Source: Marinicella sp. (lineage in GTDB: Bacteria; Pseudomonadota; Gammaproteobacteria; Xanthomonadales; Marinicellaceae). Taken from it: DNA of 64,000 bases. The notes under the pieces are model-generated. The model was not told the origin of the DNA. It worked only from the letters and a program-made list of their open reading frames with translations, and searched no databases. The stretch is taken from positions 1 through 64,000 of the forward strand of contig JANQRW010000027.1 in assembly GCA_028284365.1 (NCBI GenBank), written 5' to 3'. Every line of letters starts with the position of its first letter. The first letter of the stretch is position 1. Both the position numbers and the translations under genes were made by a program. Shown piece by piece: positions 1-8,511 of the stretch.

Positions 1-146
1 AGGAATACTGTTGGGTCTTCATTCATTTTTGTTCCCGACAAAAATGAAAACGACCACGGCCAGTATAGCTGGTAACCTCGGGCTTACCCTCTCTGATTCA
101 GCTTTGCCTCACCAACCGAGTGCGCCGGTCGAACTGATCATCAGTT
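1..146 (-). repeat. Interspersed repeat, family A, copy 1
   Basis: Read on the minus strand, this stretch matches positions 13771-13919 almost end to end. The shared blocks are the GATGATCA palindrome, CCGGCGCACTCGGTTGG, a run around GTAAGCCCGAGGTT, CTGGCCGTGGTCG, an AT-rich hairpin and the terminal block GAAGACCCAACAGTATTCCT. The hairpin arms differ between copies but remain complementary. No reading frame is maintained. The copy begins at the window edge, so it could extend further. It lies just past the 3' end of hipA. Confidence 0.75.
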
Positions 147-159
147 CTCCAAGTTAAGA

Positions 160-1467
160 TCAATACAAATTCAGTCTTAGGTTTTGATAAATTTTTTCAG
201 CAAATTGCGCATCAACACCAACCTCATTGGCATAATCTCTCCATTTGCTGACAACAGCAATAACTTCATCAATGACATTGTTAGCATCTCTGAAGTTACC
301 AATCAAATCAGCCACAATCAACAAATCAGCTCGAGTAAATCCGTCTCTTTTACCATTGAGGCTTAATTGGTGCGAATTAACCCAAGGTGAACCTGGTTTA
401 TAACTGTATGCCACATCAAAAGCAGGTGCCAAACGCCAGCGACTGAATTTGTTTTTAAGTAAGAACCCAAAATTTTTGGTATGGTCATCATGATTTCTAG
501 CCACCACATTGAATACCATGCGGCGAAAAATTTGTAAGGCATCTGCCCTGGGCAACCGCAGTTCCCGAGCCACCGCTAACAATTCCTCATAACTGAAAGC
601 CCTTGGCTGTTTATAATCAGCATGCGCCATGCCACACAAAGAAACATAATGACATTTATGGTTACCAATTCGATCAAATCTTTGGGTCATGAAATGTGCC
701 CGTTTTCCTTCGAGAAACAATTCACAATAAGCCATGTCAATACCAGCAGCTTTCGCCATTAAATAATAAGCATACTCCATGCGCCCGTAGCCTTGTGGGT
801 CACCAAATGTTTCCTCATCAGTTTTGTACTCTTCCACACCATCGAATTTGAGCAAGAACTGCTCAAAACCAGCTGGCGCATCCACCTGACCTGATCGAAT
901 CACTGTTCTTTCTTTGTTAATCGCAATCAATGCTTTAGCACGTGCGCCACCTGCGGAAGTGCCTACCTGCAAGATGGCATGCATCGCTTCAGGCTCAACA
1001 TTGTTAATTAATTTCTGATTAAGTCCAGCTCGTTGATTCAAGATATTTTGAGCCATGGCTACCAGCGACTCCATTTCCAACTGATCTGCTGGCGCATAAT
1101 CTCTATCTAACATCGGCAAAAATTCCAAAGCCCCCATGCCTCTTGTTCCAGTATACAACAGCCTCTCAACTGGTGAAAATGTATCGACATCGCGCCCCTG
1201 TCGGGTTAACCAAGCATTGATCACAGCATGACCAAAATCATCCGGTAAGGCATCCGCAAAAACGCCAGGCAAACCTTTAAATGTATCAAAGTTTAAACCA
1301 TTAAAAGCATATTTTTGTGGGTTCAGAGGCATATTTAAAGGTGCAATTTCAATGCCACTCTCACGCCATTGTGGCGCATATTCAAATACACTGATTCGAG
1401 ACTCAACTTGGTACACCAGTGCCCCAACCTGTTTGTTCCACATCCTGACTTCAGCTAAATGAGCCAT
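160..1467 (-). CDS. hipA: HipA-type serine/threonine kinase
   Basis: This is a HipA-family kinase of 435 residues, close to the usual 430-440. In characterised members it phosphorylates a translation factor and is neutralised by the HipB-type partner. Visible motifs are the glycine-rich nucleotide loop VGTSAGGARAK (about 168-178), LLKFDG (205-210), TQRFDR (261-266), the catalytic NHDDHTKN (325-332) and the metal-binding segment LAPAFDVAYS (346-355). The ATG at 1467 overlaps the stop of the upstream XRE gene (TGATG), indicating translational coupling; TTG and GTG codons slightly upstream could also be read. It is intact, so an active toxin is plausible, though the target cannot be seen. Confidence 0.9.
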   Translation of the reverse strand: MAHLAEVRMWNKQVGALVYQVESRISVFEYAPQWRESGIEIAPLNMPLNPQKYAFNGLNFDTFKGLPGVFADALPDDFGHAVINAWLTRQGRDVDTFSPVERLLYTGTRGMGALEFLPMLDRDYAPADQLEMESLVAMAQNILNQRAGLNQKLINNVEPEAMHAILQVGTSAGGARAKALIAINKERTVIRSGQVDAPAGFEQFLLKFDGVEEYKTDEETFGDPQGYGRMEYAYYLMAKAAGIDMAYCELFLEGKRAHFMTQRFDRIGNHKCHYVSLCGMAHADYKQPRAFSYEELLAVARELRLPRADALQIFRRMVFNVVARNHDDHTKNFGFLLKNKFSRWRLAPAFDVAYSYKPGSPWVNSHQLSLNGKRDGFTRADLLIVADLIGNFRDANNVIDEVIAVVSKWRDYANEVGVDAQFAEKIYQNLRLNLY

Positions 1468-1811
1468 CACCAACCCTGTTCAAACGCTTCATTTGGGGTA
1501 TTTATGTTCTTTTTGCGGTTACCAGTGGCTCGTTGGCGTTTACTGCCTTGTAGTTTTAATTGCTCAAGCGGGCTAAAAACAGAGGCTGGAATGGCTTGGT
1601 CTAACAGTTGCAACTGATCAAATACCCGCAACACTGCAATCACATTAATTAACTTAGCTTCACCTTTTTCCAAACGCGCATAACTGACCCTTGACAACCC
1701 CACTTCATCAGCCACTTCTTGCTGGGTTAGGTTGCGCTCTAGGCGTAATTGTTCGATACGCGAACCCAATTCTGCAGCCACCGACCCGTTACTCATTTGC
1801 CTGAAATTCAT
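1467..1811 (-). CDS. hipB: HipB-like XRE-family antitoxin/regulator
   Basis: The protein has 114 residues with an XRE/Cro-type helix-turn-helix at about 17-71 (IEQLRLERNLTQQEVADEVGLS then RVSYARLEKGE, read continuously), typical of HipB antitoxins that bind the operator and the kinase. It directly precedes hipA and overlaps it by one base, the classical order antitoxin then toxin. The C-terminal third, after about residue 80, is basic and low in hydrophobics (KRQRATGNRKKN) and may be flexible. The region upstream to 1860 is AT-rich and would hold the promoter and operator, but no clean palindrome was recognised there. Confidence 0.85.
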   Translation of the reverse strand: MNFRQMSNGSVAAELGSRIEQLRLERNLTQQEVADEVGLSRVSYARLEKGEAKLINVIAVLRVFDQLQLLDQAIPASVFSPLEQLKLQGSKRQRATGNRKKNINTPNEAFEQGW

Positions 1812-2055
1812 GATGTTATTTCACAATACCAATATTAACCACTCATAACAATAACACATACACCACGCATTGGTCAATAATTTAATGATTAATAAAATTA
1901 TCATAAATAGATTTATTGATTATAATGAATACTTTTATTTTCATTAAATAAGATAAATTCGACCCCTTTTGCCAACCAAGAAGAATTGAGACTTTGAAAG
2001 CTTAATCACCATCCCCATAGTAGTGACATAAACACGAATAAGAGACGACACACAA

Positions 2056-2553
2056 ATGAAAAAAGAAAAAGCAATATTGGCCGGCGGTTGTTTTTGGGGT
2101 ATGCAAGACTTGATCAGAAAAATGAACGGTGTACTGGAAACACGTGTTGGTTATACGGGTGGTGAAGTACCTAATGCCACCTACCGCAATCATGGCTCTC
2201 ACGCAGAAGCCATTGAAATAATTTTCGATAATGAAATCATAAGCTATCGCGATATTTTAACTTTTTTCTTTCAAATTCATGACCCCACCACCATTGACAG
2301 ACAAGGCAATGACATAGGCGAATCATATCGTTCAGAAATATTTTATACCTCAGAAGAACAAAAACTGATGGCAATGAAAACCATCAAAGATGTGGATGCA
2401 TCTGGTCTATGGCCAGGTAAAGTTGTTACAAAAATATCAACTGCCAGTGATTTTTGGGAGGCCGAGCCCGAACACCAAGATTACCTGGAAAGAATTCCGA
2501 ATGGCTATACCTGCCATTTCGCCAGACCCGATTGGGTCTTACCCGAATCTTAA
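2056..2553 (+). CDS. msrA: Peptide methionine sulfoxide reductase MsrA
   Basis: MsrA reduces methionine-S-sulfoxide in proteins and free methionine, a cytosolic repair reaction using thioredoxin. The 165-residue product carries the catalytic GCFWG motif (Cys12) near the N terminus, RVGYTGG (about 30-36) and the family segments [20 protein letters not shown] and YRSEIFY. The length is that of the short, single-domain MsrA class without a fused MsrB. The C-terminal resolving Cys arrangement is reduced: one Cys is visible near residue 154 (YTCHF). It is monocistronic, downstream of the divergent hipBA pair. Confidence 0.95.
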   Translation: MKKEKAILAGGCFWGMQDLIRKMNGVLETRVGYTGGEVPNATYRNHGSHAEAIEIIFDNEIISYRDILTFFFQIHDPTTIDRQGNDIGESYRSEIFYTSEEQKLMAMKTIKDVDASGLWPGKVVTKISTASDFWEAEPEHQDYLERIPNGYTCHFARPDWVLPES

Positions 2554-2610
2554 GTAAAAACCAAGCGTTGTCATTCTAAGGCTTCACCAGATAATCTAAT
2601 TTACTCTTTT

Positions 2611-2794
2611 CGTCATCCTCGGGCTTGACCCGGGGATCCATTATAATTTTTATGATTAATAATAGAGTGGTTTACAAGCCATCTTCTATTTCGAACATAC
2701 ACCATGCTTGCCATAAAACTGGTTCAGCCCCAACATCAGGCCTTCTTAATTAAAGACTATAAAATGGATCCCGGGGCAAGCCCGAGGATGACAT
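2611..2794. repeat. Paired inverted palindromic repeat (MITE/REP-like)
   Basis: The left arm CGTCATCCTCGGGCTTGACC (continuing CGGGGATCCA) at 2611-2640 is repeated in inverted orientation at 2765-2792. Each arm is itself a hairpin (CGGGCTTGACCCG and its mate). The arms are separated by about 125 bases of AT-rich sequence without a coding frame. GTCATCC...GGGATCCA hairpins are a widespread class of bacterial intergenic repeat. It occupies the 330-base gap between msrA and aqpZ, with which its ends could act as a transcription boundary. A related pair is at 63006-63125. Confidence 0.8.
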
Positions 2795-2884
2795 CTTTTT
2801 TATATTATGGTTAACTCAAAAACACTACTTGAAATGATATTTGCAAATATCAACTATTACATTCATTAATAACAAAATATTTAG

Positions 2885-3571
2885 TTACTCTGGTTTTGCA
2901 ATCAATTTATAAATACTGGCTCCAATGATTGCACCCACAATCGGCGCAACCCAAAACAACCACAGCTGACTCACTGCCCAATCACCCACATAAACGGCAA
3001 CTGCAGTACTTCTGGCCGGGTTAACCGAAGTATTGGTCACAGGAATACTGATCAAATGAATCAATGTCAAACACAAACCAATCGCCACTGGCGCCATAGC
3101 CGCAGGCGCACGATCATCTGTAGCTCCCATAATCACCAATAAGAAAAATGCGGTCAACACCACTTCAGCCACTAATGCAGCAACCATTGAATAACCACCA
3201 GGAGAATGCTCAGCGAAACCATTGGATGCAAAACCTGCACTCACATCAAATCCTGCTTGCCCACTGGCAATCACATACAAAACACCACCAGCCAAAATAC
3301 CGCCGATGACTTGAGCGATGATATAGGGCAATAAATCTTTGCTGTTGAACCTGCCGCCAATCCAGAGTCCTATAGAAACCGCTGGATTAAGGTGACATCC
3401 CGAAATATGACCAATGGCATAAGCCATGGTTAGTACAGTTAAACCAAAAGCCAAAGAAACACCCAATAAACCAATACCAACAGCCGGAAATGCTGCTGCT
3501 AAAACCGCACTACCACAACCACCAAAAACCAACCAAAACGTACCTAACGCCTCTGCAAAATATTTATTCAT
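2885..3571 (-). CDS. aqpZ: Aquaporin Z
   Basis: This is an inner-membrane water channel of the MIP family, 228 residues. Both half-helix NPA motifs are present: HLNPAVS (NPA at 62-64) and SVNPARS (184-186). The constriction residues that can be read by position are Phe42, His172, Thr181 and Arg187, the water-selective filter of AqpZ rather than a glycerol facilitator. Six hydrophobic segments are visible. It has an ATG start preceded by a GAGGAGTC-type ribosome binding site and appears to be transcribed alone, with divergent or unrelated neighbours. Confidence 0.95.
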   Translation of the reverse strand: MNKYFAEALGTFWLVFGGCGSAVLAAAFPAVGIGLLGVSLAFGLTVLTMAYAIGHISGCHLNPAVSIGLWIGGRFNSKDLLPYIIAQVIGGILAGGVLYVIASGQAGFDVSAGFASNGFAEHSPGGYSMVAALVAEVVLTAFFLLVIMGATDDRAPAAMAPVAIGLCLTLIHLISIPVTNTSVNPARSTAVAVYVGDWAVSQLWLFWVAPIVGAIIGASIYKLIAKPE

Positions 3572-3677
3572 ATTCAGACTCCTCTATTATTACCCTATTG
3601 ATTATAAAGTAGCATTTTGTGTTTCTTGATTAACTTGACATAAGTTCACAAAAACACAACACCAACAACACAACATA

Positions 3678-3703
3678 TAAAAAAGGTCGCTACGGCGACC
3701 TTT
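3678..3703 (-). terminator. Rho-independent terminator after P5C dehydrogenase
   Basis: The stem AAAGGTCGC/GCGACCTTT with a four-base loop is followed, in the minus direction, by a T run (seen as an A run at 3678-3684). It lies 24 bases beyond the stop codon of the P5C dehydrogenase gene. Confidence 0.85.
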
Positions 3704-3726
3704 AAATAAAACTTGATTGATAACGA

Positions 3727-5355
3727 CTAACCCAAGAACGGATAACGGTAATCAGTTGGTGGTACAAAGGTTTCTTTGATGGTTCTGGGAGATAACCAAC
3801 GATAAAGATTCAAAGCACTACCCGCTTTGTCATTGGTACCAGAAGCTCGACCACCACCAAAAGGCTGTTGCCCTACAACCGCACCAGTAGGCTTGTCATT
3901 GATATAAAAATTACCTGCAGCGTTTCTCAAGCGATCAGACATGTGGCCTATCATGAAACGATCTTGTGCGAAGATGGCACCAGTTAAAGCATAAATTGAT
4001 CCTTGGTCACATAAATCCAGGGTCACTTCAAAGTCAGCTTCATCATAGACATAAATGGTCAATACCGGACCAAATATTTCATCAGTCATGGTTTTGAATT
4101 TAGGATTGGTCGTTACTATGACGGTTGGCTCAATGAAATACCCTTCGGATTTGTCACAACCACCGCCAACAATAATTTCTGCATCAGATGCAGCTGCAGC
4201 GTAATCAACATAAGATTTAATTTTGTCAAATGAACGTTCATCAATAACTGCATTAATAAAATTACCAAAGTCTCTGGTTGATCCCATTTTGAATGACTTA
4301 ACATCATCCAATAGTTGTGCTTTTACATCGTTCCAAATTGATGACGGGATATAAGCACGTGAAGCTGCTGAACATTTTTGCCCCTGATATTCAAATGCAC
4401 CACGGGAAAGTGCTGTAGCAACTGCCACTGGATTAGCAGATTCATGGGCAAAAACGAAATCTTTACCTCCAGTTTCACCAATTAAACGCGGGTATGAATT
4501 GTACCTGGCAATGTTACCACCCACTTCCGCAAATATATGTTGAAATGTTGGTGTTGAGCCAGTGAAATGAACGCCAGCCAGTTCAGGCCGTGGTAACAAC
4601 GCTTTACCTGCCACAGGCCCATCAGCGGCCACCATATTAATCACACCATCAGGAAGACCTGCCTCTTTAAAGACCTGCATGATGACATAGGCTGATAACA
4701 TTTGTGTCCCTGACGGCTTCCATACCACTGTATTACCAAGCATCGCTGGTGTTGCTGGTAAGTTTCCAGCAATGGCAGTGAAATTAAATGGCGTGATGGC
4801 TAATACAAAGCCTTCCAGTGGTCGCCAATCCAATTGGTTCCACACACCAGGAGACGAAACTGGCTGTTGTTCCATGATTTGCTCATAGAAGTATGCGTTA
4901 AAACGCAAAAAGTCAATCAGCTCACATGCCGAATCAATTTCTGCCTGAAAACAGTTTTTAGACTGGCCATGCATGGTTGCTGCATTGATTGTATTGCGGT
5001 ATGGGCCAGCAATTAAATCAGCTGCTTTTAAAAAGACCGCGGCCCGTGATTGCCATGGCAAACCTGCCCAGTCATGTTGTGCTTTTATTGCCGCATCAGC
5101 TGCTGCATTGAGTTCTTGGTCGCCACCATTGTGAAATTGTCCTAATACATGCTGATGATTGTGAGGCATCACAACATTTTCAACTTGTCCCGTACGCACT
5201 TCCTGACCACCAATGTAGCATGGGATTTCTACTTGCTCAGCAGACATCTTATCCATGGCTTGTTGTAAAGCAATGGTCTCGTCACTACCTGGGCGGTAAT
5301 CTCTGATGGGTTCGTTTTTAACTTCTGGAGTTTGCGGGATGTTGGCGCTGATCAT
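3727..5355 (-). CDS. pruA: 1-pyrroline-5-carboxylate dehydrogenase (group 1)
   Basis: This NAD-dependent aldehyde dehydrogenase oxidises P5C/glutamate semialdehyde to glutamate in proline breakdown. The 542-residue product follows the ALDH4A1-like group 1 of the family (EGFVLAITPFNFTAIAGN at about 181-198, FTGSTPTF at 264-271), with catalytic Glu294 in GETGGKD and Cys328 in GQKCSA. It is a stand-alone enzyme, not fused to proline dehydrogenase as in PutA, and no putA-like gene is in the window. The ATG at 5355 is preferred because alignable sequence begins only there; an in-frame extension of 36 residues to 5463 looks non-native. A terminator follows. Confidence 0.9.
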   Translation of the reverse strand: MISANIPQTPEVKNEPIRDYRPGSDETIALQQAMDKMSAEQVEIPCYIGGQEVRTGQVENVVMPHNHQHVLGQFHNGGDQELNAAADAAIKAQHDWAGLPWQSRAAVFLKAADLIAGPYRNTINAATMHGQSKNCFQAEIDSACELIDFLRFNAYFYEQIMEQQPVSSPGVWNQLDWRPLEGFVLAITPFNFTAIAGNLPATPAMLGNTVVWKPSGTQMLSAYVIMQVFKEAGLPDGVINMVAADGPVAGKALLPRPELAGVHFTGSTPTFQHIFAEVGGNIARYNSYPRLIGETGGKDFVFAHESANPVAVATALSRGAFEYQGQKCSAASRAYIPSSIWNDVKAQLLDDVKSFKMGSTRDFGNFINAVIDERSFDKIKSYVDYAAAASDAEIIVGGGCDKSEGYFIEPTVIVTTNPKFKTMTDEIFGPVLTIYVYDEADFEVTLDLCDQGSIYALTGAIFAQDRFMIGHMSDRLRNAAGNFYINDKPTGAVVGQQPFGGGRASGTNDKAGSALNLYRWLSPRTIKETFVPPTDYRYPFLG

Positions 5356-5474
5356 GATACAAATCTCATAAAAAAAGTGAATTATACAGATTAAACTCAA
5401 GCAATGCATTAACAGCGAGATGTGGTTTTCTGAATCCATAGAACAAGCATTGTTCTGTTTCATACCTTACTCAT

Positions 5475-5642
5475 TTCGACTCCGCTCAGTGAGCGACTGA
5501 TGTTATTCAGCTGGAGCCACAACAATGATCAGAAACTGGTTTCCAGGAAGCAAAATCGATATTCAGTACCTTATTAACAATGGTTGAACAAAGCCTAAGT
5601 TTTAGCAGTGCAAATGAAAACCGTTGGCTGAGCGGAGTCGAA
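5475..5642. repeat. Inverted pair of TTCGACTCCGCTCAG repeat arms
   Basis: TTCGACTCCGCTCAGTGAGCG at 5475-5495 faces its complement CTGAGCGGAGTCGAA at 5628-5642, with about 130 bases of non-coding DNA between. A third arm occurs at 31435-31454. TTCGACTCCGCTCAG is a widespread intergenic repeat core in many bacterial genomes. The pair fills most of the gap between the P5C dehydrogenase and malate dehydrogenase genes. Confidence 0.7.
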
Positions 5643-5662
5643 GCCAAGAAATCAAGGTAATA

Positions 5663-5690
5663 AAAAAGCCGCAAATAATTGCGGCTTTTT
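5663..5690 (-). terminator. Terminator after mdh
   Basis: The perfect hairpin AAAAAGCCGCAA-ATAA-TTGCGGCTTTTT starts 20 bases past the mdh stop. Its A and T flanks make it bidirectional in form; the T run in the minus direction serves mdh. Confidence 0.9.
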
Positions 5691-5710
5691 AGCAATTATA
5701 TTTAATCTGT

Positions 5711-6685
5711 TCAGAACAAATGCTCGACAGCTGCTCTTTCTTCGCGCAGTTCAGCTTCAGTGGCATCAATTCTACTTTGAGAAAATTCACTCACAGGTAA
5801 ATCCTGTACTATGGTGTATTCACCGTTGGCACAAGTTACCGGATAAGAAAAAATCACACCTGGTGCCACACCATAACTGCCATCACTTGGAATGGCCATT
5901 GAAACCCAGTCATTTTCATCAGTCCCTAAAGCCCAATTGCGCATGTGATCAATGGCTGAAGAAGCTGCTGATGCCGCACTTGACGCCCCACGTGCTTTAA
6001 TAATGGCTGCACCACGTTGTTGTACGGTTGGGATAAACTCATCAACATACCAGTCATTATCAATGTTTGACAATTTTGTATCATTAATTTCAACTTGTGA
6101 AACATCTGGGTATTGAGTAGATGAGTGATTGCCCCAAATGGTCATGCGTTTGATTTCATGAGTTTGCGCAGCGAACTTATCAGCCAACTGGCCCAAAGCA
6201 CGGTTATGATCCAAACGTGTCATGGCTGTGAACTGTGCGGGGTTAATATCAGGCGCATTTTGTTGAGCAATCAACGCATTGGTGTTCGCAGGATTACCAA
6301 CAACCAAAACTTTAATGTCTTTAGCTGCATGATCGTTCATGGCTTTACCCTGAACTGAAAAAATCTTGGCATTGGCCTGTAACAAATCACTGCGTTCCAT
6401 GCCTGGTCCGCGTGGCATCGCTCCCACCAATAAAGCAAAATTGGCATCTTTGAAGGCAACATTGGCGTCATCAGTCGCTACCACTCCATGTAACAGTGGA
6501 AAAGCACAGTCTTCTAGTTCCATCACTACACCCTGAACTGCATTCATTGCAGGTGGAATTTCAAGCAAATGTAAAATGACTGGCTGGTCAGGACCCAACA
6601 TGTTACCTGCTGCAATTCTGAATAAAAGCTGATAGCCAATTTGTCCGGCAGCGCCGGTAACTACGACTCGTACTGGTGATTTCAT
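5711..6685 (-). CDS. mdh: Malate dehydrogenase
   Basis: The enzyme interconverts malate and oxaloacetate with NAD in the TCA cycle. The 324-residue product has the Rossmann motif GAAGQIG (11-17), the active-site loop MPRGPGMER (90-98) with substrate-binding arginines, TRLDHNRA (156-163) and the catalytic His in WGNHSS (His187). This is the approximately 325-residue class found in Xanthomonas-type and actinobacterial bacteria rather than the 312-residue E. coli class. The ATG at 6685 sits 7 bases after GGAGA; a TTG four codons upstream is contained in that same ribosome binding site and is not likely to be used. Confidence 0.95.
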   Translation of the reverse strand: MKSPVRVVVTGAAGQIGYQLLFRIAAGNMLGPDQPVILHLLEIPPAMNAVQGVVMELEDCAFPLLHGVVATDDANVAFKDANFALLVGAMPRGPGMERSDLLQANAKIFSVQGKAMNDHAAKDIKVLVVGNPANTNALIAQQNAPDINPAQFTAMTRLDHNRALGQLADKFAAQTHEIKRMTIWGNHSSTQYPDVSQVEINDTKLSNIDNDWYVDEFIPTVQQRGAAIIKARGASSAASAASSAIDHMRNWALGTDENDWVSMAIPSDGSYGVAPGVIFSYPVTCANGEYTIVQDLPVSEFSQSRIDATEAELREERAAVEHLF

Positions 6686-6820
6686 TAAAGTCTCCAATTT
6701 TGATGATTTTGATGAATTCTCAAAAAACTCATGAAAATGATTTAATGAGAATTGATGGTTGAGCAGATTATAACAACCATGGTATTTTTTTTAAACGGAA
6801 TTCACGAGGAAAGGGTGTTT

Positions 6821-6871
6821 ATGCTTGGAAATGAGTCTTTGAACTTACAGCCTAAAGTTTTATGGTGGTGA
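6821..6871 (+). CDS. Possible 16-residue leader peptide or micro-ORF
   Basis: The ATG at 6821 follows a strong ribosome-binding-like sequence (GAGGAAAGG) by six bases and encodes MLGNESLNLQPKVLWW, then stops just before the palindrome-bounded repeat at 6880. The closing Trp-Trp is unusual. With so few codons the coding call rests mainly on the ribosome binding site, so it could be chance. It may be read as part of the island leader, but no function is assigned. Confidence 0.2.
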   Translation: MLGNESLNLQPKVLWW

Positions 6872-6879
6872 TAGTTCAA

Positions 6880-7010
6880 AATATGCCGGGTTTGACATCA
6901 GTTATTTATCATCTTCAAAGGAGTCACGACGATGTTAATTACTTTCAGCAGATAAGTCTTATATCCAATCCAAAACCCTCATACTACTGTCAAACCCAGA
7001 TATCCACACA
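6880..7010. repeat. Palindrome-bounded structured element, copy 1
   Basis: This element is bounded by GGGTTTGACA (6888-6897) and its exact complement TGTCAAACCC (6988-6997). Inside are ACTTTCAGCA, then TCTTAT, one base, then TCCAAT, at the same spacing as in the second copy at 8303-8430. An internal stem forms around TTATCATC and GATGTTAA, matching by position a stem in copy 2 with different bases. It lies upstream of a promoter for the helix-turn-helix gene at 7116. It could be a mobile element, a structured RNA or a recombination site. Confidence 0.7.
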
Positions 7011-7054
7011 CACATTATCCACACACTTAGAGATTTTTTGTGAGTATATGTGCA

Positions 7055-7083
7055 TTGTCTATTGTTCTTTTTTGGATTACAAT
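7055..7083 (+). promoter_or_regulatory. Promoter of the HTH gene at 7116
   Basis: TTGTCT at 7055-7060 and TACAAT at 7078-7083 are spaced by exactly 17 bases, a good sigma-70 match. Transcription would begin near 7090. Between it and the start codon lies the short inverted repeat TATTAC-AGA-GTAATA (about 7097-7111), which could be an operator. Confidence 0.5.
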
Positions 7084-7115
7084 ACTTCATAATTTTTATT
7101 ACAGAGTAATATAAG

Positions 7116-7859
7116 TTGATTAATAACGAATTCATAAGATTATTTAATGCTATTGGTAAACTCATATGCACCAATACGTTTGATCAAATTGAATTTACCA
7201 AATCAATGAGGTTCCATCTGGCACATGTAGCCAGAAAACTGCATCCAAATAAATCCATATCCCAGCTCTCACAAATAACTGGCCTGTCGCGTCAGCAATT
7301 GAACGACTCTCTCGATAGTGTACAGCCCAAAAAAACAACAAATAAACTTGCTAAGTTATTAACCCGACTCTGGTATATGCGAGATAAAGCAGGTTTAGTC
7401 AAAAAAAAAGGAGAGAACTCATTTTATTCTACTGCTATCAGCGTTCTTTCTTCATCTTACTCCCCAGAAACCGCCGAAATCGGACTGATCAAAGCTGGCG
7501 CTATGGAGGAGTACAACAACGACCAATTCTTGATCAAGTCTATCGCGCTGAATGTCAGTGAAAATGAAAGTTATGCAAATGAACTTTCGTCAATCGCCAT
7601 AGACAGATTAGTCGATACTTTCATTGAAAATAAAAAGCAAAGAAACAGTAAATACCAAAACACCATATGGCATGACGACATTCATCCGATGATTGCTGCT
7701 GAATTGCACCAACAAATTTTCAAATACTTGAAACACGATGTATTCGTGAAGTTACAGGACATGTTTGATGACGCCGTAAAATCAAGCAACAAAATTAATA
7801 CTGCGGCAAAAACATATCCTGTTTATGGTATCTCGGTATTCGAGTTTTTAGAAAAATAA
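7116..7859 (+). CDS. DUF6502-like helix-turn-helix protein
   Basis: This 247-residue protein is homologous to the one encoded at 8512-9261: both share a predicted helix-turn-helix (SISQLSQITGLSRQQLNDSL at about 47-66), KLAKLLTRLW and GENSFYSTAISVL...YSPETA at matching positions. The arrangement of a short helical N-terminus, HTH, then a winged-helix-like middle resembles the DUF6502 family, whose function is not established; that name is a tentative assignment from memory of its layout. It starts with TTG at 7116 and lies 15 bases upstream of the small AQDGTGN secreted protein, likely in one transcript. Its role as regulator of that gene is inference. Confidence 0.6.
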   Translation: MINNEFIRLFNAIGKLICTNTFDQIEFTKSMRFHLAHVARKLHPNKSISQLSQITGLSRQQLNDSLDSVQPKKTTNKLAKLLTRLWYMRDKAGLVKKKGENSFYSTAISVLSSSYSPETAEIGLIKAGAMEEYNNDQFLIKSIALNVSENESYANELSSIAIDRLVDTFIENKKQRNSKYQNTIWHDDIHPMIAAELHQQIFKYLKHDVFVKLQDMFDDAVKSSNKINTAAKTYPVYGISVFEFLEK

Positions 7860-7874
7860 TAAATAGGTATGAAA

Positions 7875-8117
7875 ATGAAAATTTTAAAATTAATGTTGTT
7901 GTTATTCTCCACGTCTGCATTTTGTGCTCAAGATGGTACAGGAAACGAACCCAAAAGCGCAAAACCCCATCAAACTGACTATTGTCTCATCAGTGTAAAA
8001 GCCCAGGATGGCACAGGAAACGACAAAACAAAGGACAGCGCTGCTCTACTGGATGCTTACATGAATTACTTAAAATGTATTTTATCCAATAAAGCCCAGG
8101 ACGGTACTGGTAATTAA
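7875..8117 (+). CDS. Small secreted protein with three AQDGTGN motifs
   Basis: The 80-residue product has a clear Sec signal peptide (MKILKLMLLLFSTSAFC), with AQDGTGN immediately after it (residues 18-24), again at 43-49 and again as the last seven residues (74-80). The second and third copies are preceded by Lys. Cysteines at 17, 37 and 68 could be structural; Phe at -1 argues against a lipobox at Cys17. The ATG at 7875 has AGG at a workable distance; the ATG at 7869 is too close. I do not recognise the family. The repeated heptapeptide with one copy at the exact C terminus suggests a processed peptide, a recognition tag or a signal. Confidence 0.65.
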   Translation: MKILKLMLLLFSTSAFCAQDGTGNEPKSAKPHQTDYCLISVKAQDGTGNDKTKDSAALLDAYMNYLKCILSNKAQDGTGN

Positions 8118-8125
8118 CCCAAACA

Positions 8126-8145
8126 CCCTCGCCTGGCCGCGGGGG
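8126..8145. other. GC-rich hairpin after the AQDGTGN gene
   Basis: CCCTCGC-CTGGCC-GCGGGGG forms a seven-pair stem with one G-T pair, unusual for its GC content in this AT-leaning DNA. It starts nine bases past the stop codon. There is no T run, so it would be a pause or stability element rather than a standard terminator. Confidence 0.4.
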
Positions 8146-8302
8146 GGTATTAATGAAACCAGATGTAACTGAGTTTACTGTATCTACCGAAATGCAACGA
8201 CTTCCCCTGCCTGGTATGATTGCCATGACTTCATCACTTAGCCTACCAAGCGTACCCGAAGGCCGGACAGGTCACCAGCACCCAAAAAACAGTAAGCAAA
8301 AA

Positions 8303-8430
8303 AATATGCTGGGTTTGACATCAGTGTTCATCACCACACCAGAACCGTGATGATGTTGAACACTTTCAGCACACAAATCTTATCTCCAATTTACGACCAT
8401 GTGTCAGCGTCAAACCCAGATATCCTCACA
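8303..8430. repeat. Palindrome-bounded structured element, copy 2
   Basis: This direct copy of the element at 6880-7010 is bounded by GGGTTTGACA (8311-8320) and CGTCAAACCC (8408-8417). The internal stem AGTGTTCATCAC pairs with GTGATG..TTGAACACT. The blocks ACTTTCAGCA, TCTTAT and TCCAAT are conserved at identical spacing, and the flank CAGATATCC(A/T)CACACACA is shared. It lies downstream of the convergent gene at 8512-9261, so the two copies bracket the HTH/AQDGTGN pair. Confidence 0.7.
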
Positions 8431-8511
8431 CACATAAACCTTTATTGTGACTTTTGGTAGGAGTTGGTTAACTACATAACGTCACAATATTTTTCATGAT
8501 TTATACCTTTA

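Noticed and set aside
3727..5463. Long N-terminus of the P5C dehydrogenase
   Set aside because: The first 36 residues are hydrophobic and Cys/His-rich with no family match; the ATG at 5355 gives the normal start.
8153..8350. 65-codon ORF between the AQDGTGN gene and the second structured element
   Set aside because: It runs into the structured repeat, has no ribosome binding site beyond a G run, and has no family resemblance.
6880..8430. Integron attC sites around a gene cassette
   Set aside because: The palindrome-bounded elements lack the RYYYAAC and GTTRRRY core sites in the required positions, and no integrase is in the window. The cassette idea is kept only as a general possibility.
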